Assembly (NCBI GenBank): GCA_030549205.1
Contig: JAUKTV010000006.1
Span: 62,001 to 126,000 of the forward strand
Direction of reading: 5' to 3'
Length of the DNA stretch: 64,000 nt
From: Apiosordaria backusii
Lineage: Eukaryota > Ascomycota > Sordariomycetes > Sordariales > Lasiosphaeriaceae
The translations under genes and the position numbers were made by a program. A model generated the notes under the pieces. That model did no database searches. It worked only from the letters and a program-made list of their open reading frames with translations, and was not told the origin of the DNA. Positions 1-10,426 of the stretch are shown piece by piece; the stretch's first letter is position 1, and each line of letters begins with the position of its first letter.

Positions 1-1057
1 GAGCAGCGGGGATGGCACGACCTCTATCCCTGCGACTGACATCCCGAAAGAAGGAAAGAGGGATCTTGGCAGGCACGACAGGGCAGTGGCAGTGGAACGT
101 CACCCCGCCCGACAAGATCTGAGCACCGCAGATCTGCACCAAAAAGGACACCCACACACGTGCGGGTCTGCCAGCGAACTTTTGGCATTATTAGTGTACC
201 CCCAAGCAAACACCCGACCTCTCCCGATATCTGCTACTGCAACTCTGCGCTCTGCATCAACCCCGCATGTTAATGTTTCGAAGTCGACGCCTCAACAGCC
301 CTCGAGTCGGCTCCCTCGGGCCCTCTATCATACCCTCTTGTCTGCGAGTCGCGAGAAGCACTGCCTGTGATTGGAGAGCGCCCGACGCATTGACCCAAAT
401 GGCGCCTGACAGATGTCGACATCGCGAGACAAAGCGTCATTGTCTTGAGTGGCAGTTGTAGGGCCTCAGCCCGCTCTTCCTGAAAAGGGGCAAGTCGCCC
501 CAAAGAAGACGCCCTCCGTTCGAGAAGCTCTGGAAGGCTTGACGAACACGAGACATGCAGCTCCAAACGGGTCGAGGTGAGACCCAGCTGCTGCTCGCCT
601 TGCCGCAAATAATGCAAACAGACGAGTACCACCCGAGTGGGTAAAAGAAGCAGATCTTCATTCTTCAGCCGAGCCGTGAGACTACCATGCTGAAGTCCGT
701 CGGGTGCACAGCTGTAGTGTAAGCGCACAGATAGTCTCAGCTGGTTGGTCCACTTGTCTGCGTCCCATTATGGATACATAGCGCCGGGTCAAAGCAAACA
801 ACGACTGACGCATCTAGCCAAATACGTGATATCATTCCGTTTCATGGTCACAGGTACCGCCGAGTGGCGCCCCGGGATCACTATTCCAAGCTCCTGCTAC
901 ATATCTTGGCCATCTCGCCCCGCTTCTTGCTTCCCTTCTCTCACTTCATCCCTGATGTAAAACTCACCAACCTCCGCCCGGGAATTGCTCCCATCACGCC
1001 GTCGAGGTTTCCAGACCCTCACTTTCTCCGCGGTCTTGCTGACTGCTCGCCGTTACC
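1..1057. other. no gene recognised
   Basis: Short overlapping ORFs occur on both strands but none has a recognisable motif, sensible composition or splice sites that would extend it. The last few hundred bases are probably the promoter and 5' leader of the RGS gene that starts at 1058. Confidence 0.5.
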
Positions 1058-2381
1058 ATGCCATTCAAGGTTCCCTCATGGCTGCACTGGTACAAGAAGC
1101 CCGAGTACCGGGACATCAAGGAGTACTCGGCCTGTGTCAGCTCCGGTGAAAGACCTCAGAGCCCCAGTCCCGCTGCGATCCCGAGCCGGCTGAGACTTGA
1201 CCGCATCCTCGCCAACAAAACATGCAGTCCAATGTCGCTCTATGACTTTTACATGTACCTGAAGTACATTGAGTTCTCGGCCGAGAACCTCGAGTTTTAC
1301 ATCTGGTGCGCGCATCGTTTGGGTTTGTCACGTCCACAGGTCTAACCAAACCAGGTACAAAAACTACGAAGCATCATATGCCAAAGGTCTCACTCCTGCC
1401 GACAACAAACAATATGGAGCCATCCCTAGTGCGGCAGAGTCAACTTCATCTATCGTCAAGGACAACGAAGCAAGCAGCTCGATTAGTGCCAAAGATCGAG
1501 ACAACGACAACTCTGACGATTCAGATCCCGAAAAGACCCTCCACCGCATCTCCCAGCTTATCGTCGCCAACACCTTGTGTACTCCCCGCTCTTGCTCCCC
1601 GGTCGCCCTCAAGCTCACGCCCGACCAATCCAATGGCAAATCCATCCACATCACCTCTTGCACCTCAGATTCTGCCCCAGCAACGATGAAGCTCATCAAC
1701 TCGGACGGACAGGTCAGCCGCCACGAACTGGACACCATCATTCACATGTTTTTGATGCCCTCCGGAGAGAAAGAGCTGAACATTCCCGCCGCCCTCCGAG
1801 CCCAAACTCTCACCGACTTGCAGAATTCCAGCCACCCCTCCGTTCTCAAACCCGTCGCCGACCACGTCTACGGCCTCATGCACAACTGCTCCCACCGCAA
1901 CTTTGTCCGCCTAGGCGTAGGCAACGGCACCTTCGAGACAATCTGCGTAGCAACCATGATGGGCATCGCCAGCCTCCTCGCCGGCTACCTCGTCGTCCTG
2001 TGCCGCGCCTTTGTTCCCTACCGCGGCTCACACACTCGCTGGGAGGCATGGGCAGCCTGGCCGTTATGGTGGCTGGGGGTGTCACTCATTCTCTCCGGTT
2101 TACGAGGGAGCTGCTTCTTTCTTTTGTTGTTTTCCAAGCGGCAGAGGCTGCCATGGGAGAGGTTTGATGACAACACGGATAGTGTGCTGAGGAATGAGGG
2201 GGGGTTTTTGAAGACGGTGTCGAGGTTGATGATTTTTGATAGGAGGTTGAGGGTGAAGGAGAAGTATTTGAGGAAGTTGCAGAGGAAGATTGTGCTGCAG
2301 AGCCTGGTGGGAGGCGCGTTTTTCGCGACGGTTTGGGTGGTGATTTTTATTTTTTTGCCGGTGTGGAGGGAGACGGTTTGA
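1058..2381 (+). CDS. RGS-domain membrane protein, Rax1-like
   Basis: Two exons, 1058-1305 and 1355-2381, give 424 residues. The 49-nt intron has a GTGCGC donor, a CTAAC branch site and an AG acceptor, and splicing rebuilds the RGS core (FYMYLKYIEFS, then ENLEFYIW joined to YKNYE). The N-terminal half is a regulator-of-G-protein-signalling fold split by a Ser/Asp-rich insert (about residues 105-160). The C-terminal part has three hydrophobic segments (near VATMMGIASLLAGYLVVL, WPLWWLGVSLILSGL and FFATVWVVIFIFLPVW). An RGS domain followed by three membrane segments is the layout of fungal Rax1/RgsB-type proteins, which act in G-alpha signalling and bud-site or polarity control. The ATG has A at -3 and leads straight into the RGS fold. 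The family call is firm; the exact paralogue is not. Confidence 0.85.
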
Positions 2382-2873
2382 TACCCTTTTGCTGTTATTG
2401 ATGGTTTTTATGTTGAGTCTTGTCTTTGGGATATTGGGGGGGGATGTTTCTGAGAAGTGGTGATGATCGGATGATACCTGGATATACCTCTCGCTGAGGG
2501 AAAAAAAAATGCATACATAATGACTGCCCAAGGGACTTCTTCTCGACGATATGCTCCAGTCGACTCATACAATACAAAACCCCTAATTTCTTTCATCCCA
2601 GGACATACCAATCAACTCTTACCAAATGTCCATCCATCAGTGAAAGTAGTTCATGTCCCGTGCAACCTCTGACCATCTGAATACTGTAAAACTGATCAGG
2701 TTCAAAGCATATTCTGGCGTATGATACAACCACCTTCAAACCGGGCCCAATCTCACAATAAGACCACATAAATATAGGTATCTAACTACAACACCTGGGT
2801 ATCCAAGTCTATATACATGCCGTCGCTCCAAGTCTATATTTTACCTTACCCAACAAAGGTCTATGCTCTACCC
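2382..2873. other. convergent intergenic region
   Basis: This is shared 3' flank of two convergent genes. It is AT-richer and pyrimidine-biased towards the right. No additional ORF or RNA gene is recognised. Confidence 0.5.
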
Positions 2874-4024
2874 TCACAACCTCCCATCCAACCTCTCACC
2901 CACTTCACACCACTCCCCAACAAGCTCATTAAACCACCTCGTCCGTTCCATACTCGGCGCGTGCCCCATCCCCTCCAACACCAACCCCCTCGCCGGTTCC
3001 ACCCAACTCATCAGCACCTCCCCATGCGGCAGCGAAATCATCCCATCCTCCGTCCCATGCATAACCAATATCCTCTCCCTCCCCACCCCATCCGCCATCT
3101 CCCTCAGCTGCTCCTCACTTTTGTTATGCCACCCCGCCGCAACCAGCTGCAGCAAAAACCCCTTCAGCCCAAACCTTGACTTGTCCATCCGCTTGTGCAT
3201 CTCCTGCGCGACGAACCTTTGCGCGTTGCTCTCAAACTTCCCATACTCCTTCCGCCCGCCAGGAGGGGGGAGCAACTTGGGTGTTTCCCCCACAATTGGG
3301 AGATCAGCATCATCAGGCAGCGGTAACCACCCCCTTGCAAAAATCTGCCTTGCCACACCCGCCACTGACTCATCAGGGGACTTGGGCATCAGCATCCCAA
3401 TTCGGGACTTGATATTCTCCAACCACGTTAAACTATAGTTTTTGATTGCTGGCGCAGTGCAGCATAGTGACAGGGAGGAAATCGTGTGCGGGAACAAACA
3501 GGCGAACTCTTGGGCTATCATACCGCCTAGGGAGATGCCGACAATATGCAGACACCGGGTTTGGGATTCGGGGGATGGGGGGAGAAAACCAACGGCTGGG
3601 GAGGTGACGAGGTCGTAGAGGTCGCGGGCCATTTCTGACGAGGAGTACCGCATGAGCGGCTTGTCGGAGGACCCGACGCCGCGGTTGTCGAAGACGAGGA
3701 CGGAGTATTTCTCTCGGTGGTGGTGGCCGAAATGGAGGGTTTGGCGCTGCCATCCTGTGAGGAGGCCGCCGAGGCCCATGATGAACTTTTGGGAAGAGGG
3801 TTAGTACTGGTCTCTAAGCCAGGATGGAGGGGTAGGGGACTTACAACAAGTTTGATAGGACCCTCACCGTGGATCTCATAGTGGATGTTGAGTGGCCCGC
3901 CTCGGCCTTCTGCGACGGGACAAAGACCCTTGCGGTTGGGCTCGAGGTTCCAGATTGCGGTGGGAAAGGCCGGATGCTTGAGCGTCTCGGCGACGGTGGG
4001 GATCTTGAGGTCGGCGTCCATCAT
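2874..4024 (-). CDS. alpha/beta hydrolase family protein
   Basis: Two exons, complement(3845-4024) and complement(2874-3785), encode 363 residues. The 59-nt intron has a GTAAGT donor, a TACTAAC branch site and an AAAAG acceptor, and joins IKLV to FIMGLGGLLTGW. That gives the oxyanion-hole strand of an alpha/beta hydrolase. The nucleophile elbow is GISLGGM, the acid is in HGTEDGMI and the catalytic His in GMGHAPSME, in the right order and spacing. A strand before the elbow reads VLVFDNRGVGSSD, typical of the enol-lactonase/epoxide-hydrolase-like group. No signal peptide is seen, so it is probably cytosolic. The substrate cannot be told from sequence. Two adjacent ATGs open the frame (4024 and 4021); the upstream one is used here. 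Confidence 0.85.
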
Positions 4025-4570
4025 CGTCCTGGGTGTGGAATGTCAATGTGAGTTTTTTGCAATTGGTAAGTGAGGGACTTGCGCGCGCTTACATTGTGAA
4101 TGGTGATTCTGGTGACACTTGAGGTGAGTAGTGAAAAACTGCCGTTTACGGTGGCAAGTGGATCACGACGCTCCGTGGTTTTTGAGTCGGTCGGCGGCGG
4201 TCCGGTCGTCTCAACTTTGTCGTCGTCGCCATCGGATCCGCGTGTTCCTGGGCCTCGGCGCGGATGCCACGGCGGCCCCTGACCCAAATGACGTAATCAG
4301 CATGTGAATCGCTTCACCCCAGGGGACCCCGGCTCTTGAGGAAGGGTTAGGGTTTGGACTTCATCTTCCAACAGGTTTTGGTTAATTTTGTTAGCTAGCT
4401 CGTACCGTCACTTGCAACAATAAGGTAGTTTCACATGGTTGGAAACAGATGACTGGACAGAGAACTTTAGTATCCTGCTGCACGGCAAAAATGCCTCCAT
4501 AACGCCTTTTGCTTTCACGCTACCACCAAACACACATAACTGACAACTTGAGCTATTACAAAGTGTTGAC
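4025..4570. other. intergenic region between two minus-strand genes
   Basis: It contains the 5' flank of the hydrolase gene and the 3' flank of the N-myristoyltransferase gene. The short ORFs near 4021-4287 are GC-rich readings of the leader and carry no motif. No RNA gene is recognised. Confidence 0.45.
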
Positions 4571-6411
4571 TCAAAGCATGACAAAACCCACTCCGCTCGA
4601 CGTGTCTTCCTCCAGCAAGTTCCTCCTGTTGACACCACCGTGAATGGGGTTCGTCTTGTAGTTGAACAGATAATAGTGAAGCTGACCGTCGCCGTGGTGG
4701 AACTTTTGCTGCTCCAAAAACAGGCAGTTGTCCATCAGCGACAGAGCATTGAAGACGTCAAACTTGGCCTTCTTGGCGAGGATGAGCATGTCAGCCATGA
4801 TAGCGTTGAGGCGAGCCTTGAGAGCAGGGCGGTCGTCGGGGCTTTTGAGGGCAACGTCAGAGGCGTAGTAAAAGAGGTATGCGGCGCGGATGGCCGAGTG
4901 CTTCTTGGACCTGATGACCGAAGATTCAAGGCAGTAGAAGGAGAAGAAGTCAGTGATTTTGCCGTCGTCACCCTATTACACGTGTTAGATGTGCCAGTGA
5001 AAGTGGGGAGTAGATACGAACCTCGACAACATAGGACCAAATCACCCGCTCGCCGGGGGCCTCCTTGTTGTGCAGCAACCAATGCGACACTTCGTCCTTG
5101 GACCATACTGGGGTCAGATCAAAGCGCTTCAGATACGCCTCGACGAGATCTTGCACAGCGTCGAGATCCCTGGCCTCCATTTCGCGGAGTCCACGGGTCG
5201 ATGTGTTTTCGGGAACCCTGAACCTGATATCTTGCATCTTTGGGGTGCTGCTGGTGGGGCAAGGGCTGAAGCCGACCTCATACAGCTTCATCCAGTTCAG
5301 CGCGCGGTGAAAGTATCGGCAGGTACTAACTGGCCGAGGAAGCACGATACCACCAGTGTAAATGGCTTGCCAAATACCCTCAAGGTTAATGCGCCGCGTA
5401 ATCTCCTTGATGAGAACTGGCGCAAGCCGCTTTCCTCTAAGCTTCTTGTGAATGCAGAGGAAGTTGACCTCAGAGCCCTGGAGAATGTTGTCTCGCACTC
5501 GCATCTTGGTTGGGATAGCCGAGATAAAAGCGCAAAGGGTATCGCCGGTGCGAATGCCAACGTGCCATTCCTTGCGCCATCCAGGCGACAACAGAGACCT
5601 GAAGATAGATTGTAAGTCGAGTCTGCCAAATAAGTAATCTGGCCATGTGCTTCACTTACCACCTCAGGAGAGAGCCAGAGTACTTAAACCTGAACATGGC
5701 TTCATCATCCTCCACATAGTGACCATACAGCAACTTCTCCACCTCTTCCAGCTGCTTCTCATCCGTGAGATCCATGGTCACCCACCGAAACTGTGGCAAG
5801 GCAAGCGAAATGGGCTCTGTTGGTATCTCCTCCACCTTCTGGATCTTGACCGGTCCCTCCTCAATGAGCTTGGGCTCGTCATCGAACTGAGGTACTGGCT
5901 GTGTGCTCCAGAACTTGTACGAAGCCATATCCTTGCGATTCTTGCCACTTGTTGCCAGACCGGTCATGATATCCTGGAGCTTCAACTTCTTGAAAGCCTC
6001 GATGGATTTGGCAGTATTGTCTGACGAGCCCGGGGCATTCTGTTCGCCGAGAAGCTCATTCCGCAAGGCGGGGTTGAGGGTAAGGAATTCGACGATCTGA
6101 TCGTTCGACAGGCCAGCGATGGCCTTCTTGGGGTCGGCTTCGACATCGGCGGCGGTCAGCTCTTTGGGAGGGCCTCCGCCGAGGGCTTGGGCAAGAGCCT
6201 GCTTGGCCTTCTTCTTTTTACTCTTCTTCTTTTTCTTGGCCGGAGCTTCTGTGCCTGCGCCTGCTTGTTGTGTCTCCTCTGGTTCGGAACCCGATTCCTC
6301 GCCCGATTCGGCTGTGGTGCCCTTGGCGGAGCTCAGGTTGATGAGAGCTTCGGCAGCCTGCTGCTCTGCTTGCTCCTTGGTCGGGTCGACCTCTTTCGAT
6401 TCTGCCGACAT
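4571..6411 (-). CDS. NMT1: glycylpeptide N-tetradecanoyltransferase (N-myristoyltransferase)
   Basis: Three exons, complement(5660-6411), complement(5022-5598) and complement(4571-4972), encode 576 residues. This enzyme moves myristate from myristoyl-CoA to N-terminal glycines and is essential in fungi. The protein starts with an acidic, Lys-rich tail (run KKKKKSKKKKAKQ), which in this family binds ribosomes. The catalytic fold includes YKFWSTQPVP, FRFKYS, SPGWRKEWHVGIR, EVNFLCIHKKLRGKRLAPV and TCRYFHRALN. The last residue is Leu in GVGFVML, as expected because the C-terminal carboxylate is catalytic. Intron 1 (5599-5659) has a GTAAGT donor. Intron 2 (4973-5021, 49 nt) has an unusual GTTCGT donor but a good TCTAAC branch site, and its removal restores YVVEGDDGKITDFFSFY. 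The start ATG has A at -3. The gene appears intact. Confidence 0.97.
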
Positions 6412-7108
6412 GTTTGGTGTAGTTTCGGTGTGGCGCTGATATGGGTATGCGAGCGGTGGGTTCAGAATTCCCTCCTATTTGGAGCTTCGGCGACGGTTTG
6501 TGGTGTCGTGTCGGTAACGGAGCTTGTTGTTTCAAGCAACTGTGCGGGGCAGCTCCCAAGGTGACTTTTTGTGACGCGGGGCTCCAAGCTCTGGAGCTTG
6601 TGATGGTGGGTCGGGGTTGCAGCTCTTTATCGATAAGCTTTTAAGCCGAGACCCGGAGCACAATTGTCACATACGTATGTACTGGCACTTCAGCCAGAGC
6701 AGAGATATCACAATCATCAAATCATCCGAACCTTATCTCCACGATCATTTTATCGGACATATTCTCTCAAAAATGGACATCCACACAGCCTTGAAGTTAC
6801 ACAAGAAAGTATGGATCGTGTGCGCATCTCGAATTGCGGGGCAGTGATTCTCTGATTGGTTACCCATGAAATATTTAATGCAAACACGAGAGCTCCGCCA
6901 CTGTTGCCTGTCGCCGCCCAGTGCCGCCCAAATGTGCAGCGCTCATTCCCGACCCCTGCCGCTCTCTCAGTAAATGTTTAAGGGGCGCTCAGCCGCTTCC
7001 CTTTGTTCACAATCGTCCCAGCTTCCTTCTCATCCGTTTGCTGCCCTGATTGATAAACTCTCCAATACAACTTCAGATCATTCAGTTGCGACGGTGGCAA
7101 TTGCAATC
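6412..7108. other. divergent promoter region
   Basis: Shared upstream region of NMT1 (minus strand) and the membrane-protein gene at 7109 (plus strand). An in-frame upstream ATG at 6974 exists but has T at -3 and adds a leader without conserved look. No other gene is seen. Confidence 0.5.
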
Positions 7109-8326
7109 ATGGGGAAACCAACGCCACCAGCTTACGCACCCGGCGCCGGTAGCAGTGCCCATGCCGACCCCGACGCCGTGTCACTCCACACTCCCACAGG
7201 TGTTAGCGAGCCGGCATTTCCCCTTGACAATGACGACGCCCTTGACCTAGGAGAGGATGACCTTCCACCGCTCTACTCAGATATCGACAATGATGCCGGC
7301 AGCGGCGCTCCCCTTTTACCACCTGGAGCTCAATTCGGCCATGTAGTGGACCTGGCCCCCAAGAAAGTGGATGAGAACACTGGCGTCGAACTGTTTGTTA
7401 CCTCCAAATTTGAATCCGACCCGAAGCTGCTGGAGCAACAGATCAACATCTCTGCTGCGAAGCCGCCCAGGCCCTATGTCAGGATTCACGGGACCCACCG
7501 ACGGATGGTTGAGGAGAACGGCAAGAAGACTGAGAAAGCCATCACTGACTTTGAAGTCTCGGTTGAACTCACACCGTATCTTTTTTCTGATGTCGCCCAC
7601 CAGCTCTCATGGCGCGAGACACGCACAGTTGAGAACAACGAAAAGGCCTGCCGAGGTACCGTCTTCAGGAAGCGAGCCCCCGGATACAAGCAGGACATCG
7701 AGGTTGGAACAGGCCCCAAGCCAACCCTAGCCGAGTGGTGCCACCGTTACTGCGCCAGCCACGCCACTGTCAAGTGCTTTGTCCTCCGCCGCCGCGTGAT
7801 GGGCTTCAACGAGGAAAAACTAAAGGGCCAACTTGAGGCACTGGTCCGCAGCACCAACTACCGCGGCAGCGTCTCCGTCACCTTCCCAGTCAAGGATGAA
7901 TACGTTTTCATCTACAACAACAGCTGGGTCAACCGGTGGCGCTGGACGAACTGGATCCGCTGGGTCTTCTATCTCACCTTTCTCTGGATTTTCACATGGC
8001 CGGTTCTGTATTTCTGCACCAAGACCTTCGAGGTCGCGACGGCGGACTGGGCCTTTTCCAAGCCTCAAGATGACGGTAGACTTGCCTATGTCAGCATGTC
8101 GGAGGATCACATCTACAACACTTGGGCAAGGGCGATCAGCCGTGCTGTGCTGGGCAAGAGACAGGCGTGTCTGGATCATAATGATCTTGTTGCTTCTCAT
8201 ACCGGTGGCCCGGATGTCGTTGCTGATGTTATGGACGCGGTGAATGCCCCGAGCTTTGTGAGGCGGGGCGTTGCGGCGATCACGCATGTCAACAGGCAAC
8301 TTGGTTGGGGTGCGGATTGGTCATAG
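7109..8326 (+). CDS. conserved-looking fungal membrane protein of unknown function
   Basis: Single-exon ORF of 405 residues from the ATG at 7109 (AATC-ATGG context). The same frame is open from 6974 with 45 more residues, but those look like translated leader. Residues 1-75 are Pro/Asp/Ala-rich and probably disordered. The middle is a charged globular region (FEVSVELTPYLFSD, WRETRTVENNEK). One strong hydrophobic stretch follows a Trp/Arg-rich segment (WRWTNWIRWVFYLTFLWIFTWPVLYF) near residues 285-310, giving probably one membrane span. The C-terminal tail is hydrophilic (SMSEDHIYNTWARAIS). Codon use and length argue for a real gene beside NMT1. I do not recognise a named domain and assign no function. 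Confidence 0.75.
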   Translation: MGKPTPPAYAPGAGSSAHADPDAVSLHTPTGVSEPAFPLDNDDALDLGEDDLPPLYSDIDNDAGSGAPLLPPGAQFGHVVDLAPKKVDENTGVELFVTSKFESDPKLLEQQINISAAKPPRPYVRIHGTHRRMVEENGKKTEKAITDFEVSVELTPYLFSDVAHQLSWRETRTVENNEKACRGTVFRKRAPGYKQDIEVGTGPKPTLAEWCHRYCASHATVKCFVLRRRVMGFNEEKLKGQLEALVRSTNYRGSVSVTFPVKDEYVFIYNNSWVNRWRWTNWIRWVFYLTFLWIFTWPVLYFCTKTFEVATADWAFSKPQDDGRLAYVSMSEDHIYNTWARAISRAVLGKRQACLDHNDLVASHTGGPDVVADVMDAVNAPSFVRRGVAAITHVNRQLGWGADWS

Positions 8327-9024
8327 TCTTGTTGTTTCCGTGGCGGCTCTGCCTTTATTCCCCTGTTTACCAGGACAGCATGCTTGGACACTGAGATTCT
8401 TTTATCACCTACTGTAGTTCCTTCCTCACTCCGATCCTACTTCTCATAGCACCTTGTCTCTCTAATAACCCGACTTTGGATCGTTTCCTACTTGTATTTA
8501 CGTGTACGGATAACCTAGTATGGTCAATTCAGGCTGTTTTTACACTGTGCCAGAGACCCATCATAGACCATTACTGTCCCATACTGCGCATGGTATCAAA
8601 CGGCCAAAAGGCTATCATCAAGACTTTTGATAGTAAAGGACCAAAGCTCGGACTTCAAGTTTTTGAAGCTAGGACTGCAAGACTTCAAAGTTGGGTTTGT
8701 AAAGCTTGTAAGTTGAGGCTGTAGGATGTTGAGGTACGCCCCTACGTCTTCAATGGGTATAAGTGGCCTGGCCTGTTGACACTCTTGAAGGGGGGTTGAC
8801 ACTGTTGAACAAGGTTGACACTACTTGACGGCTCAAATTCCCACTAGGTACCCATGGTACCTCAGGTCCCTTAGCTAAAACCATACACCGCAAATCGATT
8901 GCTCAAGCCCCTGACCAACACAATGACCCAGTACTAGATAATGCAACAAAGACTGTTGAAATGGATGGAATCCTCCAGTATGCATGCAACCTTTATCCGA
9001 AACTTCGTCCCTAGGGCTTTCAGC
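8327..9024. other. gene-free stretch with a short TTGACACT repeat
   Basis: No credible ORF. At about 8777-8828 the octamer TTGACACT occurs three times at a spacing of about 20 bases, followed by a small palindrome around GGTACCCATGGTACC near 8850. Their role is unknown; they may be regulatory or simple repeats. Confidence 0.4.
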
Positions 9025-9450
9025 TCACCCAGCAAATGTAATGGGTGTTTGACAGACACCACCACCACCAGCGTCAGCATTACGAGATGGACCCCAGCCC
9101 AGCTCGACCTTGTCCTTCTCTCCACTTCCCACTGGCACATTCTCCTCCTCGTCTTGCCTCTTGCTATTGCCATGCCCACTTGAGTGGTTCCGAAACAAGT
9201 CTCTCCGCATGACTTGGTCAGTGGAGGAATCGCGGCGTGGGAGAGGTGCTGCATAGCCGCGGTAGTTCCTGTCCTGCGCTTGGTCGCCGAGGATTTGCTT
9301 CCAGGGTTGGGATCTGGAATCGGCTGCTTCCTTGTTGTCTTGATCTTGCACCCATTTTGTTTGTTCTTTGGGGGAAGAGTGTGGGTTTAGTTGAGCCGCC
9401 TCCGGTGCCATTCCAGTGGGTTGACTAGGAGCGAAGATTGGGGTGGACAT
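9025..9450 (-). CDS. hypothetical protein, low complexity
   Basis: Single-exon ORF of 141 residues if started at the ATG at 9450 (MSTPIFAPSQPTG). It is rich in Gln, Ser, Pro, Asp and charged residues (EEENVPVGSGEKDKVELGWG) and has no hydrophobic core, so it would be largely disordered. It lies just left of the AT-rich island, and a G-homopolymer occurs immediately upstream (about 9561-9574). No family is recognised. It could be a genuine small gene of the core block or a chance ORF. Confidence 0.35.
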   Translation of the reverse strand: MSTPIFAPSQPTGMAPEAAQLNPHSSPKEQTKWVQDQDNKEAADSRSQPWKQILGDQAQDRNYRGYAAPLPRRDSSTDQVMRRDLFRNHSSGHGNSKRQDEEENVPVGSGEKDKVELGWGPSRNADAGGGGVCQTPITFAG

Positions 9451-10171
9451 AATGCTAGTTGCTGATTTGGTAATGGACGGGTTGGGACTGTTTGATTGGA
9501 CTTTGAGATTGGCCCAGAGTTGAAATAATAAGCTTGTAAGAAACTTAGGGAGCAATGCTGGAGGGGGGGGGGGGAATGTTCGGATTATATCCGAACGCCG
9601 GTATCTCGTCTTGTGACATTTACGATGGCCACCTTTCTTCGAATAGGTATTTCTGTAGATATTAGGACGTTATATCTGGGTTACGTAGTCTTACGTGGCA
9701 TGCGCAGTGGCATTGATATGCAACACAAAAACAGAGCCAGCTAATGATTTCGGCCGTAGTGGGCAGTAAGAGCCTGACGTGTCAGAAGTATTTGCTTGTT
9801 TGCCTTTCGTTCTTCGTTACCTAAACACGAGAATTGTTGTTTGTCGTTTCGTAGTGTTACCTGTGTTCCCGGCCACTGGTCACATGGCAGTTTCTACGTA
9901 CGTAGGTAGTCGGTCCCTAAAAACTTTTTTGTCTCGTCCAAGAACGGTTAGCCCAGAATCAGGCTCGCTTCACCCTCGGCTCACCTTCGACTCACCTTTA
10001 GCTCACCACCGCTCACCCTACGCTCGCCATTCTCCAAAAACGACAACTTTACGCGATGCTCTCATAGTCCAAATTTGGAGCCTCCCTCTCCTACAGGGAC
10101 GAAAATAGGGCCGGATGGGGAGGGTCCCGTTTTTGGGGCCCCCAAACAACTCCTCTACTAAAAACGGGGAC
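9451..10171. other. transition from core DNA to AT-rich island
   Basis: Base composition changes here from balanced to AT-rich. A poly-G run lies near 9561-9574. At about 9962-10025 the motif GCTCACC recurs at short intervals. No gene is seen. The left boundary of the recombinase-bearing element should lie in this stretch or in the repeats that follow. Confidence 0.45.
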
Positions 10172-10406
10172 TAAGAAATGGGCTCGCCAGCGTATTTGCT
10201 CTCTGTTTTAGGGGACTCTAGGTCGTGGTAGCCATTTTAACTAGATAAAATCCGTCACTCCTTACCTGCCTACTGCGCGACTTTTCTTCTTAAGAAATGG
10301 GCTCGCCAGCGTATTACTCTCCGTTTTAGGGGACTCTAGGTCGTACCCATTTTGACATGAAAAAATCCGTCACTCCCTACCTGCCTACTACGCGACTTTT
10401 CTTCTT
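10172..10406. repeat. 119-bp tandem direct repeat, two copies
   Basis: Copies at 10172-10290 and 10291-10406 both begin TAAGAAATGGGCTCGCCAGC and share TTTTAGGGGACTCTAGGTCGT and CCTGCCTACTNCGCGACTTTT (the N marks the one differing base). They differ by a few substitutions and short indels. They lie about 170-400 bases before the predicted start of the dead DUF3435 recombinase, where a captain-type recombinase could have its binding sites. That role is inference. Confidence 0.7.
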
Positions 10407-10417
10407 TTAGTTCTAGC

Positions 10418-10426
10418 TATATAAAG
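10418..10426 (+). promoter_or_regulatory. possible TATA box of the recombinase gene
   Basis: TATATAAAG lies about 150 bases upstream of the predicted ATG at 10574 and just after the 119-bp repeats. Position and sequence suit a core promoter, but the gene is dead and AT-rich DNA gives such matches by chance. Confidence 0.35.

Noticed and set aside
270..728. Minus-strand 152-codon ORF at the left end
   Set aside because: No motif and no splice extension, and it lies in a region with several overlapping open frames.
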